DNA of 64,000 nucleotides, taken from Leishmania martiniquensis. Its lineage: Eukaryota; Euglenozoa; Kinetoplastea; Trypanosomatida; Trypanosomatidae. The notes beneath the pieces are model-generated. The model was given only the letters and a program-made list of their open reading frames with translations, searched no databases and was not told where the DNA came from. The translations under genes were made by a program, and so were the position numbers. Within the stretch, counting starts at the first letter, position 1; every line of letters starts with the position of its first letter. The stretch covers positions 126,501 to 190,500 of the forward strand of contig NC_090149.1 of NCBI RefSeq assembly GCF_017916325.1. Reading direction: 5' to 3'. This document shows, piece after piece, positions 18,735 through 29,498 of the stretch.

Positions 18735-20387
18735 ATGCTCTGGAAGTTCGTTGCCGGTGGCCTCGTCGGCTCGGCCTGCTCGGCCTACCATCGCGCCCCC
18801 ACGAATGTCTCCCTGGCGCTCGACCCGCCAACGCTGTCCATCATTATGGACCCAAGCAAAGACATTGTCCCCATCCGCGCGGTCATCGTGGGAGGCGGCT
18901 ACGCTGGCAGTAAAATGGCCTTTCAGCTGGACAGCATGTTCGACGTAACGCACATCGATGAGAAAAATTTCTTCGAGCTCACCAACGACATAATACCCAT
19001 CATTGCCAACCCGTGGAAGGAGGATGTGAATACGATAGCGTGCCGGCGTATGATGGTGCTGCATCGGTACTACCTCAAGCGCAGCAACGTGGTAACGGGC
19101 ACCGTGACGGGTGTGGATGCAAGGCAGGTGTATCTGCGCGACGGCCGCACTGTTCCCTACGACCTCCTCTTCCTTGCGACGGGCGAGCGCAAGCCGTTCC
19201 CTTTCCAAACTCGCGAGCGCACCATATCCGGGCGAGTGCAGGAGCTGAAGCGCTTCAACGAATTCCTGCAGTCCTGCAAGAAAGTCGCCGTCGTTGGCGG
19301 CGGCCCCGTCGGCACGTCCCTCGCACACGACTTGGCCAGAGCCCGGCCAGACCTGCAGGTGCATCTGTTTCACCAGCGGGCGGAGCTGCTGCCGCGCCTC
19401 CCCGGTGTGTGTCGGCGCCACGCTCAGGAGAAGCTGCGGTCGAACCCAAACCTGCACCTGCGCCTGCTCACCCGCGTGACAGATGTGGAGGGGGTGGTTC
19501 TGCCGGGCCACGGGGAAAAGGCGGCCTCGTCCTCCTCACCTATACAACGCCCGTCAGCCCTTCAGCTGGTGAAACCTCCCAGCTCCGACGTGGCGTCGCC
19601 CGAGTCGTCGCTGACACTCGCCACAGCCAACGCACCGTGGTGGCGGTCACTGCTGAAAGCTGTCCGGCCCCACCGCGGCGTCGTCCCTGGTCAATTCAGT
19701 GTCCACTACGACACGCTGCAGAGGGAGGTACGGCCTCAGCAATCCATTCTCCAGCAGGTGTACTACGGCAAGCGGGACGAGGTGGAGGAGTGCGAGGCAG
19801 TGCAGGAGCGCGGGGTTGAAGAAGGCTTCGATTACGTCTTCGCGCTGACCGGCGACACCCCCCGGCCTATCCAATGGGGTGAGTCGCAGGGTACGTCGGC
19901 CAAACCACCCAACATCCTGCGCGAACACGAGACGAGAGATGGCCATTACCGCGTCAGCACACTCATGCAGCTTTTAGATCACCCAAACATCTTTGGTGTG
20001 GGGCGGTGCACAAACCTGCCGGTCGTGCGCGGCTACGGCTCCAGCGACGTTGAAGCGCGGACCCTTTTTCGGGAGCTGAACTCCGTCGTCAACAACCCGA
20101 CAAGAGCGCTTCTGCACTCCCGAGACGGCGTTCAGCTGTCCCGCATGCGCATTCCACGCATGCACGTCCGCCTCGGCGTTGACGACGCCGTTGGGTGCAC
20201 ACCGTGGTCGGGCGGTATGACCGGCGTCTCGTCGGTGCACGAGTTCTTGCAAGACCGCAGCTATCTCATGAAGGACTTCCAGAAGCCCGTCTTCTACAAG
20301 CAGCAGGACCAGGCAAAGGTCAAGCAGCGGGTGTCGCAGTGGCTCGCTGATGAAGTGACCGACATCATCGACTTCTCCCACTGCTGA
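18735..20387 (+). CDS. AIF/FSP1-like FAD-dependent oxidoreductase
   Basis: The predicted protein has 550 residues in the pyridine nucleotide-disulphide oxidoreductase superfamily, closest in layout to AIFM2/FSP1 and type II NADH dehydrogenases, which move electrons from NAD(P)H to quinones. The FAD-binding GxGxxG is at 53-58 (VGGGYAG) with an acidic residue after strand 2 (HIDEKNFF). The NAD(P)H Rossmann motif is at 188-193 (VVGGGPVG), with LLFLATG near 144-150. The segment 255-345 is an unusual Ser/Pro-rich insertion. The final FAD-contact block reads IFGVGRCTNLP (about 419-429), where most relatives have Asp, so the residue normally binding the FAD ribityl chain is Arg424. The short hydrophobic N-terminus (MLWKFVAGGLVG) could be a membrane anchor or targeting signal. 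The electron acceptor cannot be inferred. Confidence 0.85.
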   Translation: MLWKFVAGGLVGSACSAYHRAPTNVSLALDPPTLSIIMDPSKDIVPIRAVIVGGGYAGSKMAFQLDSMFDVTHIDEKNFFELTNDIIPIIANPWKEDVNTIACRRMMVLHRYYLKRSNVVTGTVTGVDARQVYLRDGRTVPYDLLFLATGERKPFPFQTRERTISGRVQELKRFNEFLQSCKKVAVVGGGPVGTSLAHDLARARPDLQVHLFHQRAELLPRLPGVCRRHAQEKLRSNPNLHLRLLTRVTDVEGVVLPGHGEKAASSSSPIQRPSALQLVKPPSSDVASPESSLTLATANAPWWRSLLKAVRPHRGVVPGQFSVHYDTLQREVRPQQSILQQVYYGKRDEVEECEAVQERGVEEGFDYVFALTGDTPRPIQWGESQGTSAKPPNILREHETRDGHYRVSTLMQLLDHPNIFGVGRCTNLPVVRGYGSSDVEARTLFRELNSVVNNPTRALLHSRDGVQLSRMRIPRMHVRLGVDDAVGCTPWSGGMTGVSSVHEFLQDRSYLMKDFQKPVFYKQQDQAKVKQRVSQWLADEVTDIIDFSHC

Positions 20388-20949
20388 GGTGGGCAGTGGG
20401 ACCGCCACATGAAGGAAGAAGGAAATGACGTCTCTCTCTATGCCCACATAGCCACTCTATGCACTTGGCTGATGAAGGGACGGTGACGGTGGCGATGACG
20501 ACAACGTGCGTGGCTGTGCGCAACGAACCCCCTCGTCAGGGCGGCTTCTCGGTCGTCCGGCGCTCTTTTGTATGCGCGTGCGGGAGGTGTGCACCCGCTC
20601 CTCACAAGTCGGCATCATCGCTCCGTTTCAGCGGTTGTCGCTGCCTTCTTCACATGATGACTGACTCTCGTGGGCATGGACGTGTTAGCTGCTCCCTCCT
20701 CCCGCCTGCAGGTGCAGCTCCGCCGCACATCCACAAATCCTCCTCTCTTATTCCCCGTCTCGCGCGTGCGACTGGAGAGGGTGTGTGTGTGTGTGTTGGG
20801 GGGGTGATGATGATGAATGCCGTCGATGAAGCCGTCACACGGTGTACGATTCCTGCAGGCTACTCTTCCCCATACACACACATGCACATGCACATGCGCA
20901 CACACAGAGAGGCAAAGGTCTCTTAACCTCAGCCAGCGAACCATAGAGA
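20388..20949. other. spacer downstream of the FAD oxidoreductase
   Basis: I see nothing gene-like. A (GT)n tract lies at about 20781-20794 and a CATGCA-type short repeat at about 20876-20900. Confidence 0.5.
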
Positions 20950-23130
20950 GGCCCCCTTCATGGCGTCCTAAGCCGGGTCCCCTCTCCCCACTCCGTTGGC
21001 GGTAACTTTCACGCGACATCTTCCACCTAACCAAAGGGCACAACCACCTCTGGAGCGGCTCCACTGCCTCTCCGGGTCACGGTTGCCCGCGGGGCACCGC
21101 TCTTGGCACCCACGATCTCGACGGACGTCCTACCCTCCCTCCATCCTCCATCCACTTTTGGTGTGCCCCGGCACACAAACGTAAGCGCATACCTCGTTCT
21201 TTTCGGGTGTTGCGCGCTCATGTGAGCGAGCTACAGAAGGTGCAGGTCAGCCCCAGCGCAGCGGAACACAAGGAGCAGCGCCACCTCGGGTTGTCTCTCC
21301 ACACCGCCCCCGGGCTCCGCAATAGCTCCTCCCCGGTCGCGCATGCCGCTGCGTTCGTGCTACACCTACGCCTATCGCCTGACATAGACCTCACCGCATA
21401 CGAGGCAGCAACGCAGCGGTTCGACTTGAGTGTGCTACCGACTCCCGGTGGTGGCCCCCACCCCCGCTACTGTGCCGGTGACGGCGGTGGACGTAGATGA
21501 AGGCAGCGTTGAGGGGGAAGCGCATCTGCGCCCTCTTCCTCAGCGTCCACACCGATGAGCAGGCTTCGGATAGCGATGAGAGCTATATGGCAACCGCCGC
21601 AGGCCGCGAGCGCAATGCTTTGGCCCAGAGAGCAGTAGCGGCGGTACGTCTGCAACCGCTCCTCCAGCGGAGACGCGCTGGGGTCGGCACCGCCGCCTTC
21701 CTCCTCGAGCGTGCGTTTTATGCTCCCCCGGAAGAGGATCGCATGAATCGCCTTGATGCGTTGCAGGCCACACTACCACCGAGGTCACGATCCTCGGCGA
21801 CGCCACGATGTCTTTGACTAGTGCTCCCTGTCGACGCCAAGCGCGTCGCCCGCAGGTGCGCGTTGGCGCTCCGTTGCGTATCGTTCTTGCAGGATGGTGG
21901 CGCTAGTGCGGCACTGTCCTAGCCGCGTATCTTCCACCAAAGATTCGCCGTCCGCTCGCCCACGCGGGGGCGGCAAGGCACTGCTTCCCCGACTCGCGCG
22001 CTCCTGCATCGCGGTTGTGGCGTGATATATCCCTGTCACCGAGTAAAAGGCGTACCAGCGCTTCTACGAGGAACGCCGTTGCCGGCGTGACGAGTGACAC
22101 GCGCCAGAGGGGAGAGGCAGAGCGACGACATTGACGGAGGGGGAAAGGGGTTCAGCCGGAGAGTGCGCGCGTGCGTCTGCCCCATGCCTCCCCAAGCGCG
22201 CGACACGGGCGTGGTGCTCACCGCAGAGAGCAAGCCAAACGTGCGGAGACGGAAGTTTTCCCGGCCGCAGTACCAAACGGATACCTCGCCGGCCACCACC
22301 ACCACCCCCTGTCGCATCGCGGCACATGAACGCACCGATCCGCCTTCAGCATGTGGACGGTGGGTGTTAACCAGACCGCGGCGGAGGAGCTTGAGAGAAA
22401 AGGGGGAGGCATCGCGTACGCGTGTCCAATGGCGCCTGCCCGTCGCGCGTTTCCTGATTGGCCACTCCTCGAAATCGCAGCGGGACACTGCAGATGCGGC
22501 CCCCGTTCTATAGAAAGAGAGATCGGAGTTGCCGCACGGGAGGATGACGAGCCACAGCAGCGGCGCTGGCGACAGGCTCGTCGACGGCTTGATCACTCGT
22601 CGCCTCGCCTGGCACGCTGAGCAGCGTGACGACCTTTTGTGTCGTCCTTGCCCAGCAGCCGACGGTAACTCCCGCCCGGAACGGCTTACGATGAGGATGC
22701 AACGCCTCTGCTGCATGTGGGTGGCACCGCAGAATGCGCGCACCATCAGGGCCGCGTGCAAGCACACTGGGGCGATGCTGGGGAGCCGCGCCTCGGGCTG
22801 CTCTGACGACGCTGTAGGTGGACACCCGTGGCCAAATAAGAAGCCGAAGCGGCGGAGGACCTTCCCCACCACCACCACCGCGGCGGTGCGGGTGAGGGAC
22901 AGCACACCCGTGAAGGGTTCGGCGGCTTCTCTGCGCAGCACTGCGCGTCTACGGCATTCTTTTTATCCCTCCCATTGCCCCATCACCAGCTCGTGAGAAG
23001 AGAGCGCGTGACGGCAGCGACTCACCTGGCCGAGCGGCAGGCAGAGCGGGTGCTGAAGTGGGCGGGTCTGTGGATTAGCAACCTCGAGTGCAGGCGTCGG
23101 CGATGTCGAGGTGGTCCGATGCATCCGTTG
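20950..23130 (+). pseudogene. decayed coding-like island; candidate degenerate retroelement (DIRE)
   Basis: Protein-like segments occur one after another in different plus-strand frames, each broken by stops. 21207-21500 includes VSELQKVQVSPSAAEHKEQ and AAFVLHLRLSPDIDLTAYE. A second segment near 21475 reads VDVDEGSVEGEAHL. Another near 21780 reads TEVTILGDATMSL, and one near 22045 reads AYQRFYEERRCRRDE. The last, near 23005-23090, reads HLAERQAERVLKWAGLWIS. That last segment resembles the helix after the reverse-transcriptase active site in LINE-type elements. Leishmania genomes are known to carry degenerate ingi/L1Tc-related elements, which fits, but no intact RT or endonuclease motif is visible. 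A decayed host gene is the alternative. Boundaries are approximate. Confidence 0.35.
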
Positions 23131-23768
23131 GACGTCTAGGCACTAAGGTGGGGGGCACAAAGGGAGGCGATGCAGAAGGAGGCGCTACAACACAGCAAAA
23201 CACTGCGCATGTGCCATGGCAGAGATGTGCCGCTGCAGCGGGTGCTGTGTTTCTGCTGTCGCTCGTTTCCTTCGCTCCCTCACATGGCGCTTCAGAGGAC
23301 ACACACACCGAAACTCCTTTCTGCACGTTGATGGGTGAGTCGATGTCACGCAAGCAGAATGCACAACTCATAATGCAGTCGTTTTCTCCGCGTGTGTCTG
23401 TGAGGCGGAGAAAACGGTCCCCGTCACATTGTCGACCTTCAGGCCACACACACACACACACACGGAGCACCTCAACCATCCCAATGCTCCCTCCTCCTCC
23501 TCGCCTCTCCAATCTCTCTTTTTGTTTCGTCGTCGCGTCGTCAGAATATCAGCTACACCACACCACACGCTCACACACGCGCGCACGTTTCCTTTCCTTA
23601 AGAGGCTCATTTCACCCTGTCGTTGAGAGCCAAGGCATTCTCAGTGGCGTGCATACACACACAGTAGAAGTACATTGGTGTGTGTCTGCCTGGCCGTACC
23701 CTTCGCTTCCTCTCCTTGCCGCGGGTTAGCACCACCACCACCACCACCCCCTCCTCCCCCCGACCGCA
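23131..23768. other. spacer upstream of NudC
   Basis: A CA tract lies at about 23448-23463. A pyrimidine-rich stretch ends with AG at 23728-23729, the likely NudC splice acceptor, leaving a leader of about 39 nt. Open frames crossing this stretch have no domain. Confidence 0.6.
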
Positions 23769-24740
23769 ATGGCCGACGAGCGCTTTGACTCCATGCTGCT
23801 CGCGATTGCACAGCAGCAGCAGGGCATCGACGGCATCCTCGACACCTTCTTCTCTTTTCTGAGCCGCAAGACGGACTTCTTCACACAACCTGAGATGGCG
23901 CGGCGCAGCGTGCAGCAGGTCATGGACCGGCACGTGGCTGCAGCCGAGGAGAAACAGCGCAAGGCGAAGGAAGCCCAGGCGGCCGCGCAGCAGCAGTCGG
24001 CGCGCACCTCCTCTCGAGTGGAAGTACTGGAGAACGAGGAGGAGTCGAATGCGGTGGCTGCTGCGCAGGCCGCCAAGGAGGCTGCAGAGAGGAAGCAAGA
24101 GCTCGAGAGGGCGCAGCGCGAAATATCGGAGGCGGCGGCGAAGAAGGAAGCAGCGGCGCACCAGGTGGAGACGGAGGATGCGAAAGAGGCCTTTGCCGAC
24201 ACCGGCGATATCCCGCGCGGACTTCCACCCACCGCCTCCAATGGCTTCGCCTACGAAAAGTACATCTTCTCCCAGTCGCTGCAGGAGGCTGAGGTCCGCG
24301 TGCCGCTGCCGGCAGCGAACGTCAAAGGGAAGCAGGTGAGCGTCGTGATCACGTCCGGACACCTGTCGGTAGGGATGAAGGGGCAGCCGTCCATCGTGGA
24401 TGGCGATCTGTACGCCCCGGTGCGTGCTGAGGAATGCATGTGGACCATCGAAGACGGCAAAACAGTTGTCGTGACGCTATTCAAGTCCAACGCGATGGAG
24501 TGGTGGAAGACCATCTTCCAGGGCGATCCGGAGATCGACCTGCAGAAGGTGATGCCAGAGAACTCGAAGCTGGATGACCTCGACAGCGACACCCGTCAGA
24601 CGGTCGAGAAGATGATGTACGACCAGCGCCAGAAGATGATGGGCAAGCCCACCTCCGACGAGCAGAAGAAGCACGAAATGCTGCGCAAGTTCATGGAGGC
24701 GCACCCCGAGATGGACTTCTCGCAGGCGAAGTTCTGCTAG
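23769..24740 (+). CDS. NUDC: nuclear movement protein NudC
   Basis: The predicted protein has 323 residues. NudC is a conserved Hsp90 co-chaperone linked to dynein regulation and cytokinesis. The N-terminal NudC domain is clear (residues 5-40, FDSMLLAIAQQQQGIDGILD, then FFSFLSRKTDFF). A long Ala/Glu/Lys coiled coil follows from about 50 to 140. The CS (p23-like) domain spans about 165-260: YIFSQSLQEAEVRVPLP, the KGKQVSVVI strand, and MEWWKTIFQGDPEID at its end. The C-terminal helical tail (DDLDSDTRQTVEKMMYDQRQ, then MMGKPTSDEQKKHEMLRKF) matches the conserved NudC end. The length is close to animal NudC. ATG 23769 directly follows the splice acceptor at 23728-23729. This is a firm call. Confidence 0.96.
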   Translation: MADERFDSMLLAIAQQQQGIDGILDTFFSFLSRKTDFFTQPEMARRSVQQVMDRHVAAAEEKQRKAKEAQAAAQQQSARTSSRVEVLENEEESNAVAAAQAAKEAAERKQELERAQREISEAAAKKEAAAHQVETEDAKEAFADTGDIPRGLPPTASNGFAYEKYIFSQSLQEAEVRVPLPAANVKGKQVSVVITSGHLSVGMKGQPSIVDGDLYAPVRAEECMWTIEDGKTVVVTLFKSNAMEWWKTIFQGDPEIDLQKVMPENSKLDDLDSDTRQTVEKMMYDQRQKMMGKPTSDEQKKHEMLRKFMEAHPEMDFSQAKFC

Positions 24741-25477
24741 GCAGCAGAAGAGCCCCCTCTCTCTCTCTCTCGCTGTGCCCCTCCCCCACTCGATCGGGAG
24801 ACGCCGTTATGACAGGGTGTGTCGTGTGTGTGTGTGTGTCTGCAGCTCAACGCACACGCGCTCTTTCCCCTCTTTTTCACCTCTCTTTCCGAAGGGTAAT
24901 GTGTCACCGGTGTGATGCAGATGAAATGCGTATCCTCTTAACGATAAGGATCGAGTGCGCTGCACGCCCTCACAAACGCCCGTGCGGGGGGGCACCCCTC
25001 CCTCCCCCCTGTTCCTGATACACGCACCTGTTCCCACAGCCGCACCAAACAGCCACACGGCTAACACTCGACTCGCCGTCACTGACGTGTGTGTTTTTTT
25101 GGGGAGGCGGAGGATGTGAACAGCGGGCTCATCCTTGCCGCCTCCACAGCTTTGCTTTTACGAGGAAACGTGAAGTATGCCTGCCAGGCCACCACTGAAA
25201 GGTCATCCTCTCCAGAATACGCGTGTCATGCCGCCAACCACCATCTTCGCCCGCCCCTCCTCCTCTCTCTGTTCGCACCCGCACCATTCCATGCAATGCA
25301 CTTGGCCACACAGATCGTGCCACCCTGTGGGGCTCCGCCAAGCGACAAACTTCCAACGCTTCTCTCCCGCGTCCCCCTCCCCCCCCCCACACACACATAC
25401 ACACCTGCCGCTGCAGTCGTCGGTCATATTGCCCTGCCCTCTCCTTTCCCCTTCCCCCCATCTCTTGGATCCTCGCG
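24741..25477. other. spacer upstream of the PLP enzyme
   Basis: A (GT)n run lies at about 24820-24838. A C-rich tract at 25375-25390 is followed by AG at 25415-25416, the best splice acceptor for the gene at 25478. No gene is seen. Confidence 0.6.
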
Positions 25478-27028
25478 ATGCCCCAAGAGGCGGCCCACAC
25501 GGCACCGGCGGCGCCCCACGGCGATACACCGTCGGGGGCAGATGACGTCGAGGAGGACAAGTGCTGTTGTTGTTGCAAGTGCGAGAGCCATATCGCCAGG
25601 CTCGAGGCGCAGAACCACCTCCTCCAGGAGAGGCTGTCCCAGATGGATATGATGCACGCGATCAGCGCTGCTAAAACCTCCATCAACCGCACTATCCTGA
25701 CGGCGCTGGAGGAGGAGCGGCAGTACCTCGAGCAGGCTTTATTGCCCGTCCACTACAACTTCCCCAAGGGTGCGGACTACAGCGAGCTCCCCACCTACCC
25801 AAAGCGCCCGCATTTCGACCGGGCAGCGAAGCATCCCAGCACGCAGGTCGTCATCTTCGACGGCTGCCCTAACGACCCGTATCACCCGAGCTCGATGCCG
25901 ATCTACCAAACGGCGACCTTTGTGCAGCCCGACATTGAGGTGTTCGGTCCGTATGACTACACCCGGAGTGGCAACCCGACGCGGACAGCCATCGAGACCC
26001 TCGTCGCCAACCTCGAGGGTGCGCATGCTGCCTTTGCGTTTTCGTCCGGCATGGCGGCATTGCAGACGCTCGTGACCACGCTGCACTCTGGTGACGTCAT
26101 CCTCGCCAGTAGCGACCTTTACGGAGGCATGCACCGTCTCCTGACGCAGGTGACCTCCTGCCTCGGGATTATCGTTGTCTTTGTGCCGACGTGGGATGTC
26201 GAGGCGGTGCGCAAGGCTCTCGTCCAGAATCCGGGGGCGAAGCTTCTGCACCTGGAGAGCCCCACGAACCCGCTGATGCGCATTGTGGACATCCGTGCTG
26301 TCTGCGCGCTTGCCCACGCGCACAACGTGAAAGTGTCCATCGACAACACCATGATGTCGCCGCTTCGCTGCACCCCGCTCGCCCTCGGCTGCGACTACTC
26401 GATCCACAGCGCCACCAAGTTCCTCTGCGGCCACAGCGACACCATGTGCGGTTTCATCTGCGTCAAGTCCGAGGAAGATGTGAAGCGCGTGGCCTTTCTA
26501 CAGAATGCGCAGGGCAACGCGCTGGCCCCGTTTGACTCCTGGCTGCTCCTGCGCGGCATCCGCACGCTGTCCATCCGCGTCGAGAAGCAGGAGCTGAACG
26601 CCATCGCAGTAGCGCTGTTCCTGTCGCGCCAGGGCCACGTTGTGTCGCGCCTGCACTACGCTGGCCTGAACCCCGCGACATGCCCCCAGATCTCCTCCCT
26701 GACGGAGGAAAGCTTCTACTTGCATCGCTCGCAGACCTCCGGCCCAGGTAGCGTGCTCTCTATCGAGACCGGCACCGTTAAGCGCTCCAACGCGTTTGTG
26801 CGGGCGTGCAGGCTGTTCAAGCTCACCGTTAGCTTCGGAGGCTGCAACTCGCTCGTGGAAATGCCTTGCCTCCTGTCGCACGCCTCCATCCCAAAGGAGA
26901 AGCGGATGCTGCCAGCCGACCTGATACGACTGTCGGTGGGTATCGAACAGATAGAGGATATTCTTGCCGACCTCACGCACGCCATTGCCGCCGCGGCGGC
27001 TGTCGACGACAGCGAAGAGTCCTGTTAG
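25478..27028 (+). CDS. cystathionine beta-lyase-like PLP enzyme (Cys/Met metabolism family)
   Basis: The predicted protein has 516 residues of the fold-type I PLP family (cystathionine beta/gamma-lyase, gamma-synthase). These enzymes act in transsulphuration, for example cleaving cystathionine to homocysteine, pyruvate and ammonia. Family motifs run in order: IYQTATFVQP, YDYTRSGNPTRTAIE, the FSSGMAAL block that holds the cofactor phosphate, HLESPTNPLMRI, VSIDNTM (Asp stacking with PLP), and SIHSATKFLCGHSD, in which Lys314 is the Schiff-base lysine. The C-terminal domain ends with LIRLSVGIEQIEDILADL. About 110 extra N-terminal residues precede the core. They include a run of five Cys (residues 29-33), then Lys and a sixth Cys, followed by a short coiled coil (HIARLEAQNHLLQERL). 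Beta- versus gamma-lyase specificity cannot be fixed by eye. Confidence 0.9.
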   Translation: MPQEAAHTAPAAPHGDTPSGADDVEEDKCCCCCKCESHIARLEAQNHLLQERLSQMDMMHAISAAKTSINRTILTALEEERQYLEQALLPVHYNFPKGADYSELPTYPKRPHFDRAAKHPSTQVVIFDGCPNDPYHPSSMPIYQTATFVQPDIEVFGPYDYTRSGNPTRTAIETLVANLEGAHAAFAFSSGMAALQTLVTTLHSGDVILASSDLYGGMHRLLTQVTSCLGIIVVFVPTWDVEAVRKALVQNPGAKLLHLESPTNPLMRIVDIRAVCALAHAHNVKVSIDNTMMSPLRCTPLALGCDYSIHSATKFLCGHSDTMCGFICVKSEEDVKRVAFLQNAQGNALAPFDSWLLLRGIRTLSIRVEKQELNAIAVALFLSRQGHVVSRLHYAGLNPATCPQISSLTEESFYLHRSQTSGPGSVLSIETGTVKRSNAFVRACRLFKLTVSFGGCNSLVEMPCLLSHASIPKEKRMLPADLIRLSVGIEQIEDILADLTHAIAAAAAVDDSEESC

Positions 27029-29498
27029 CATTACCGCTTTCCTGTCGTTTTTCGCTCCCTTTACTTTTCCTTGGAGCGCAACCGTGAGGAGGTGGCTGCG
27101 TGTCTGCGTGCTACTCGGTTGGCGCCAACGGCGTACGGCGAATCTATCTAGTGGTTGTGCTGCTGCCCCCACTCCTTCGTTCTCTGTGTCGCGAGCTCTC
27201 GCCCTGCAGTCCCGCCCGCCTTCCTCAGGCTCATCTCCGCCTCTTTCTCTCTCTATCGCGTAAAAGGGACACGCCCATCGCACTGGGGGTGTGTGAAGAG
27301 GGGGGAGCCATGCGCACGGAGAGGGGGGAGGCGGGGGGCCACTGGGGGCACTCCTGCCACTCCAGAATATTCTCTCACCCCCACGGCACCGGTAAGCGTG
27401 GGAAGCACAGGTGGAGCTCTTGTTGCTCTCCGTCGCTCGCCTCTCCCGCAGCCTTCCCTCCCTCTTTTCCTGACGTGCTCTCTCTTAACTTACTGTCTGT
27501 GTGTGTGTGTGTGTACGTGCGCGCGCGCTTCTAAGCGCTAGTCTGCTCGGGCCCTGCTCTGCGCCCCTGCTCAGCACAGTGCGCACGAAGAGCTGGTGAT
27601 ATATATATATATATATATATGTATGCACATATGTGATGGGCAGCTCCGCTGCCCCTCCCCCCCGTTCGCCCTCTTTTCTCGCTCAGTCGCTCCGCTCCGC
27701 CTATCCCTCCCCTCCCCTTCCGGCCTCTCACGGATATGCAGGGGAAAAGAATGGAGGTGTGGAGGAGCTCCCGCGAGAGGGGTGGCATGACGGCATCGGT
27801 AACCACGCACACAGTTTGGGTAACCGAACGTATGCAGGTGTTATATCCTCGCGCCTAGCAGAGCAACTGCGCAACGGACTTTGTCGGGGAGCGAAAGGGT
27901 CGCGCATTTCTTTGTACTGACGCCGACAGTGTAGTTTTTCGGCTCTCACTCCCTCGTTCTGCGCCTCATGCACATATGCACAGAGTACACTGCACCTGCG
28001 GCGCTCGCTCTGACCTCCCTCCCGGCCCACCCTTGCCTGTGTGTGCGGGGTGTTGTGTCAAGCTCCGCTTTCTCCTCTCACCAACGCGCAAGGATAGAGG
28101 GATGGGAGCAGTGATGTCTGTCTACGTGTGTGTGTGTGTGTGTGGAGAGAGAAAGAGAGGAGGGGGAAGGGGAGGTATCGCTCCGCCTCTCGAAGTTGTT
28201 GGTTGCCTCCATACCTCCCCCCTCCCCATTACCACCACTCGCACAGCCACAGCTGTGTGCGGCATCACGAAAGAGATGTCGGCCATACACATACACACAC
28301 AGGCACAGAAATCCTCTCCGCTCTTCTCGTGATGCATTGTGTTCGCAGTGGTGGCGATCGGTGATGGCGGTGCTTTCCTGTTTGCTCCCCATTTCGGGAG
28401 TGTGTGTGTATCGTTTTTTTTGCTCGATTATTTATTTATTTTTTAATTTATCTGCGTCCTTTCGTTGGTTCCCGTTGCCGTTCGATGCCGGTCTCCGTCC
28501 GCCTCTCCCCTCCCCTCACCACGTTGCAAAGCACCGATGTAGCCGCGCGCGCGTGGGCATGTCCAGGGCAGGTGCGAGGGACGCGCGGACTCCGGAGGCC
28601 ATCCACCACAACCCGAACAACAGCGGAGAAATGTTTTTTGTTTCTCTTCCCCCAACGCCTCCATTGTCTCTCCGCTCAACACAACACACGAGTGAAACGC
28701 CGCTTCACCACGCAAACGACGGCGTACTGGGCGCCATGAGATGCCATGTAAACTGGAAGGTGTGCCTCCCTCGCCACCCCCTCTTCATCATTCCGGAGCT
28801 CAAGCAGTTACAGTTGCTGGAGAGCGATGGCGCGCAGCGAGTGTAAGCGTCGTTTCCTCTTGTCTCTTTGGCCCACCGTTTCGGATGAAGGCAGGCACTC
28901 CTTCGCGGGACGGCGATGAAGCCGTCATCGTCGTCGCTGCCGCGACCAACACCAGAGAGAGAGGCCGACAACGCGCACACCATTCGCCTCTACCCTTCCA
29001 TCAACCGCCTGTGCGGCCCATTCGTTTCGTCGCGCACATGCTGCGTCCCCATCCTCTATCTTTCAACGCACGCATTGTTTGACTTCTAGCACGCACACAC
29101 TTGCACACAGACACACACACAGAGATAGAAACACACACAGGCACACTGAAAGGGGGCATTCACACGGCTCCTCACCCGAGGTCGGCATTCTCCCTGGTTG
29201 TGGTGGATAGGCTCGCTCAACCTCCTCGTTGTTCGCCTCTTGCGTCGGAGTCTCTCCGCCCCTCCCGTGGGACGCAACAAACAAAGAGGCGGAGGGCCGA
29301 TCCGGGGAGGAGGAGGAAGAGGGGGTGGGCGCAACCCGTGTTTGAAGGCGTATTCGCTCTACCGCCTCCGTCGTTTCCCAGCGCACACATTGCCGTCCCC
29401 CGCGCCTTTGTGAGTGAGTGAGTGAGTGTGTGTGTGCGTGTGTTGAAGAGGAAGTGTGGTAAGAGAAAGAGCGTCGTCCACTCCCATACACGCAGTCC
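27029..29498. other. 2.5-kb spacer upstream of the UDP-glycosyltransferase
   Basis: I see no gene. It contains a perfect (AT)n tract at 27599-27620, (GT)n at about 28127-28143, a T-rich patch near 28415-28450, and CA/GT tracts near 29095-29135 and 29427-29440. AG at 29380-29381, after TCGTTTCCC, is a plausible splice acceptor for the gene at 29499. Confidence 0.6.
27599..27620. repeat. (AT)11 microsatellite
   Basis: Twenty-two bases of perfect AT repeat, an unusually AT-rich island in a GC-rich spacer. It is prone to cruciform formation and length variation. Confidence 0.9.
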
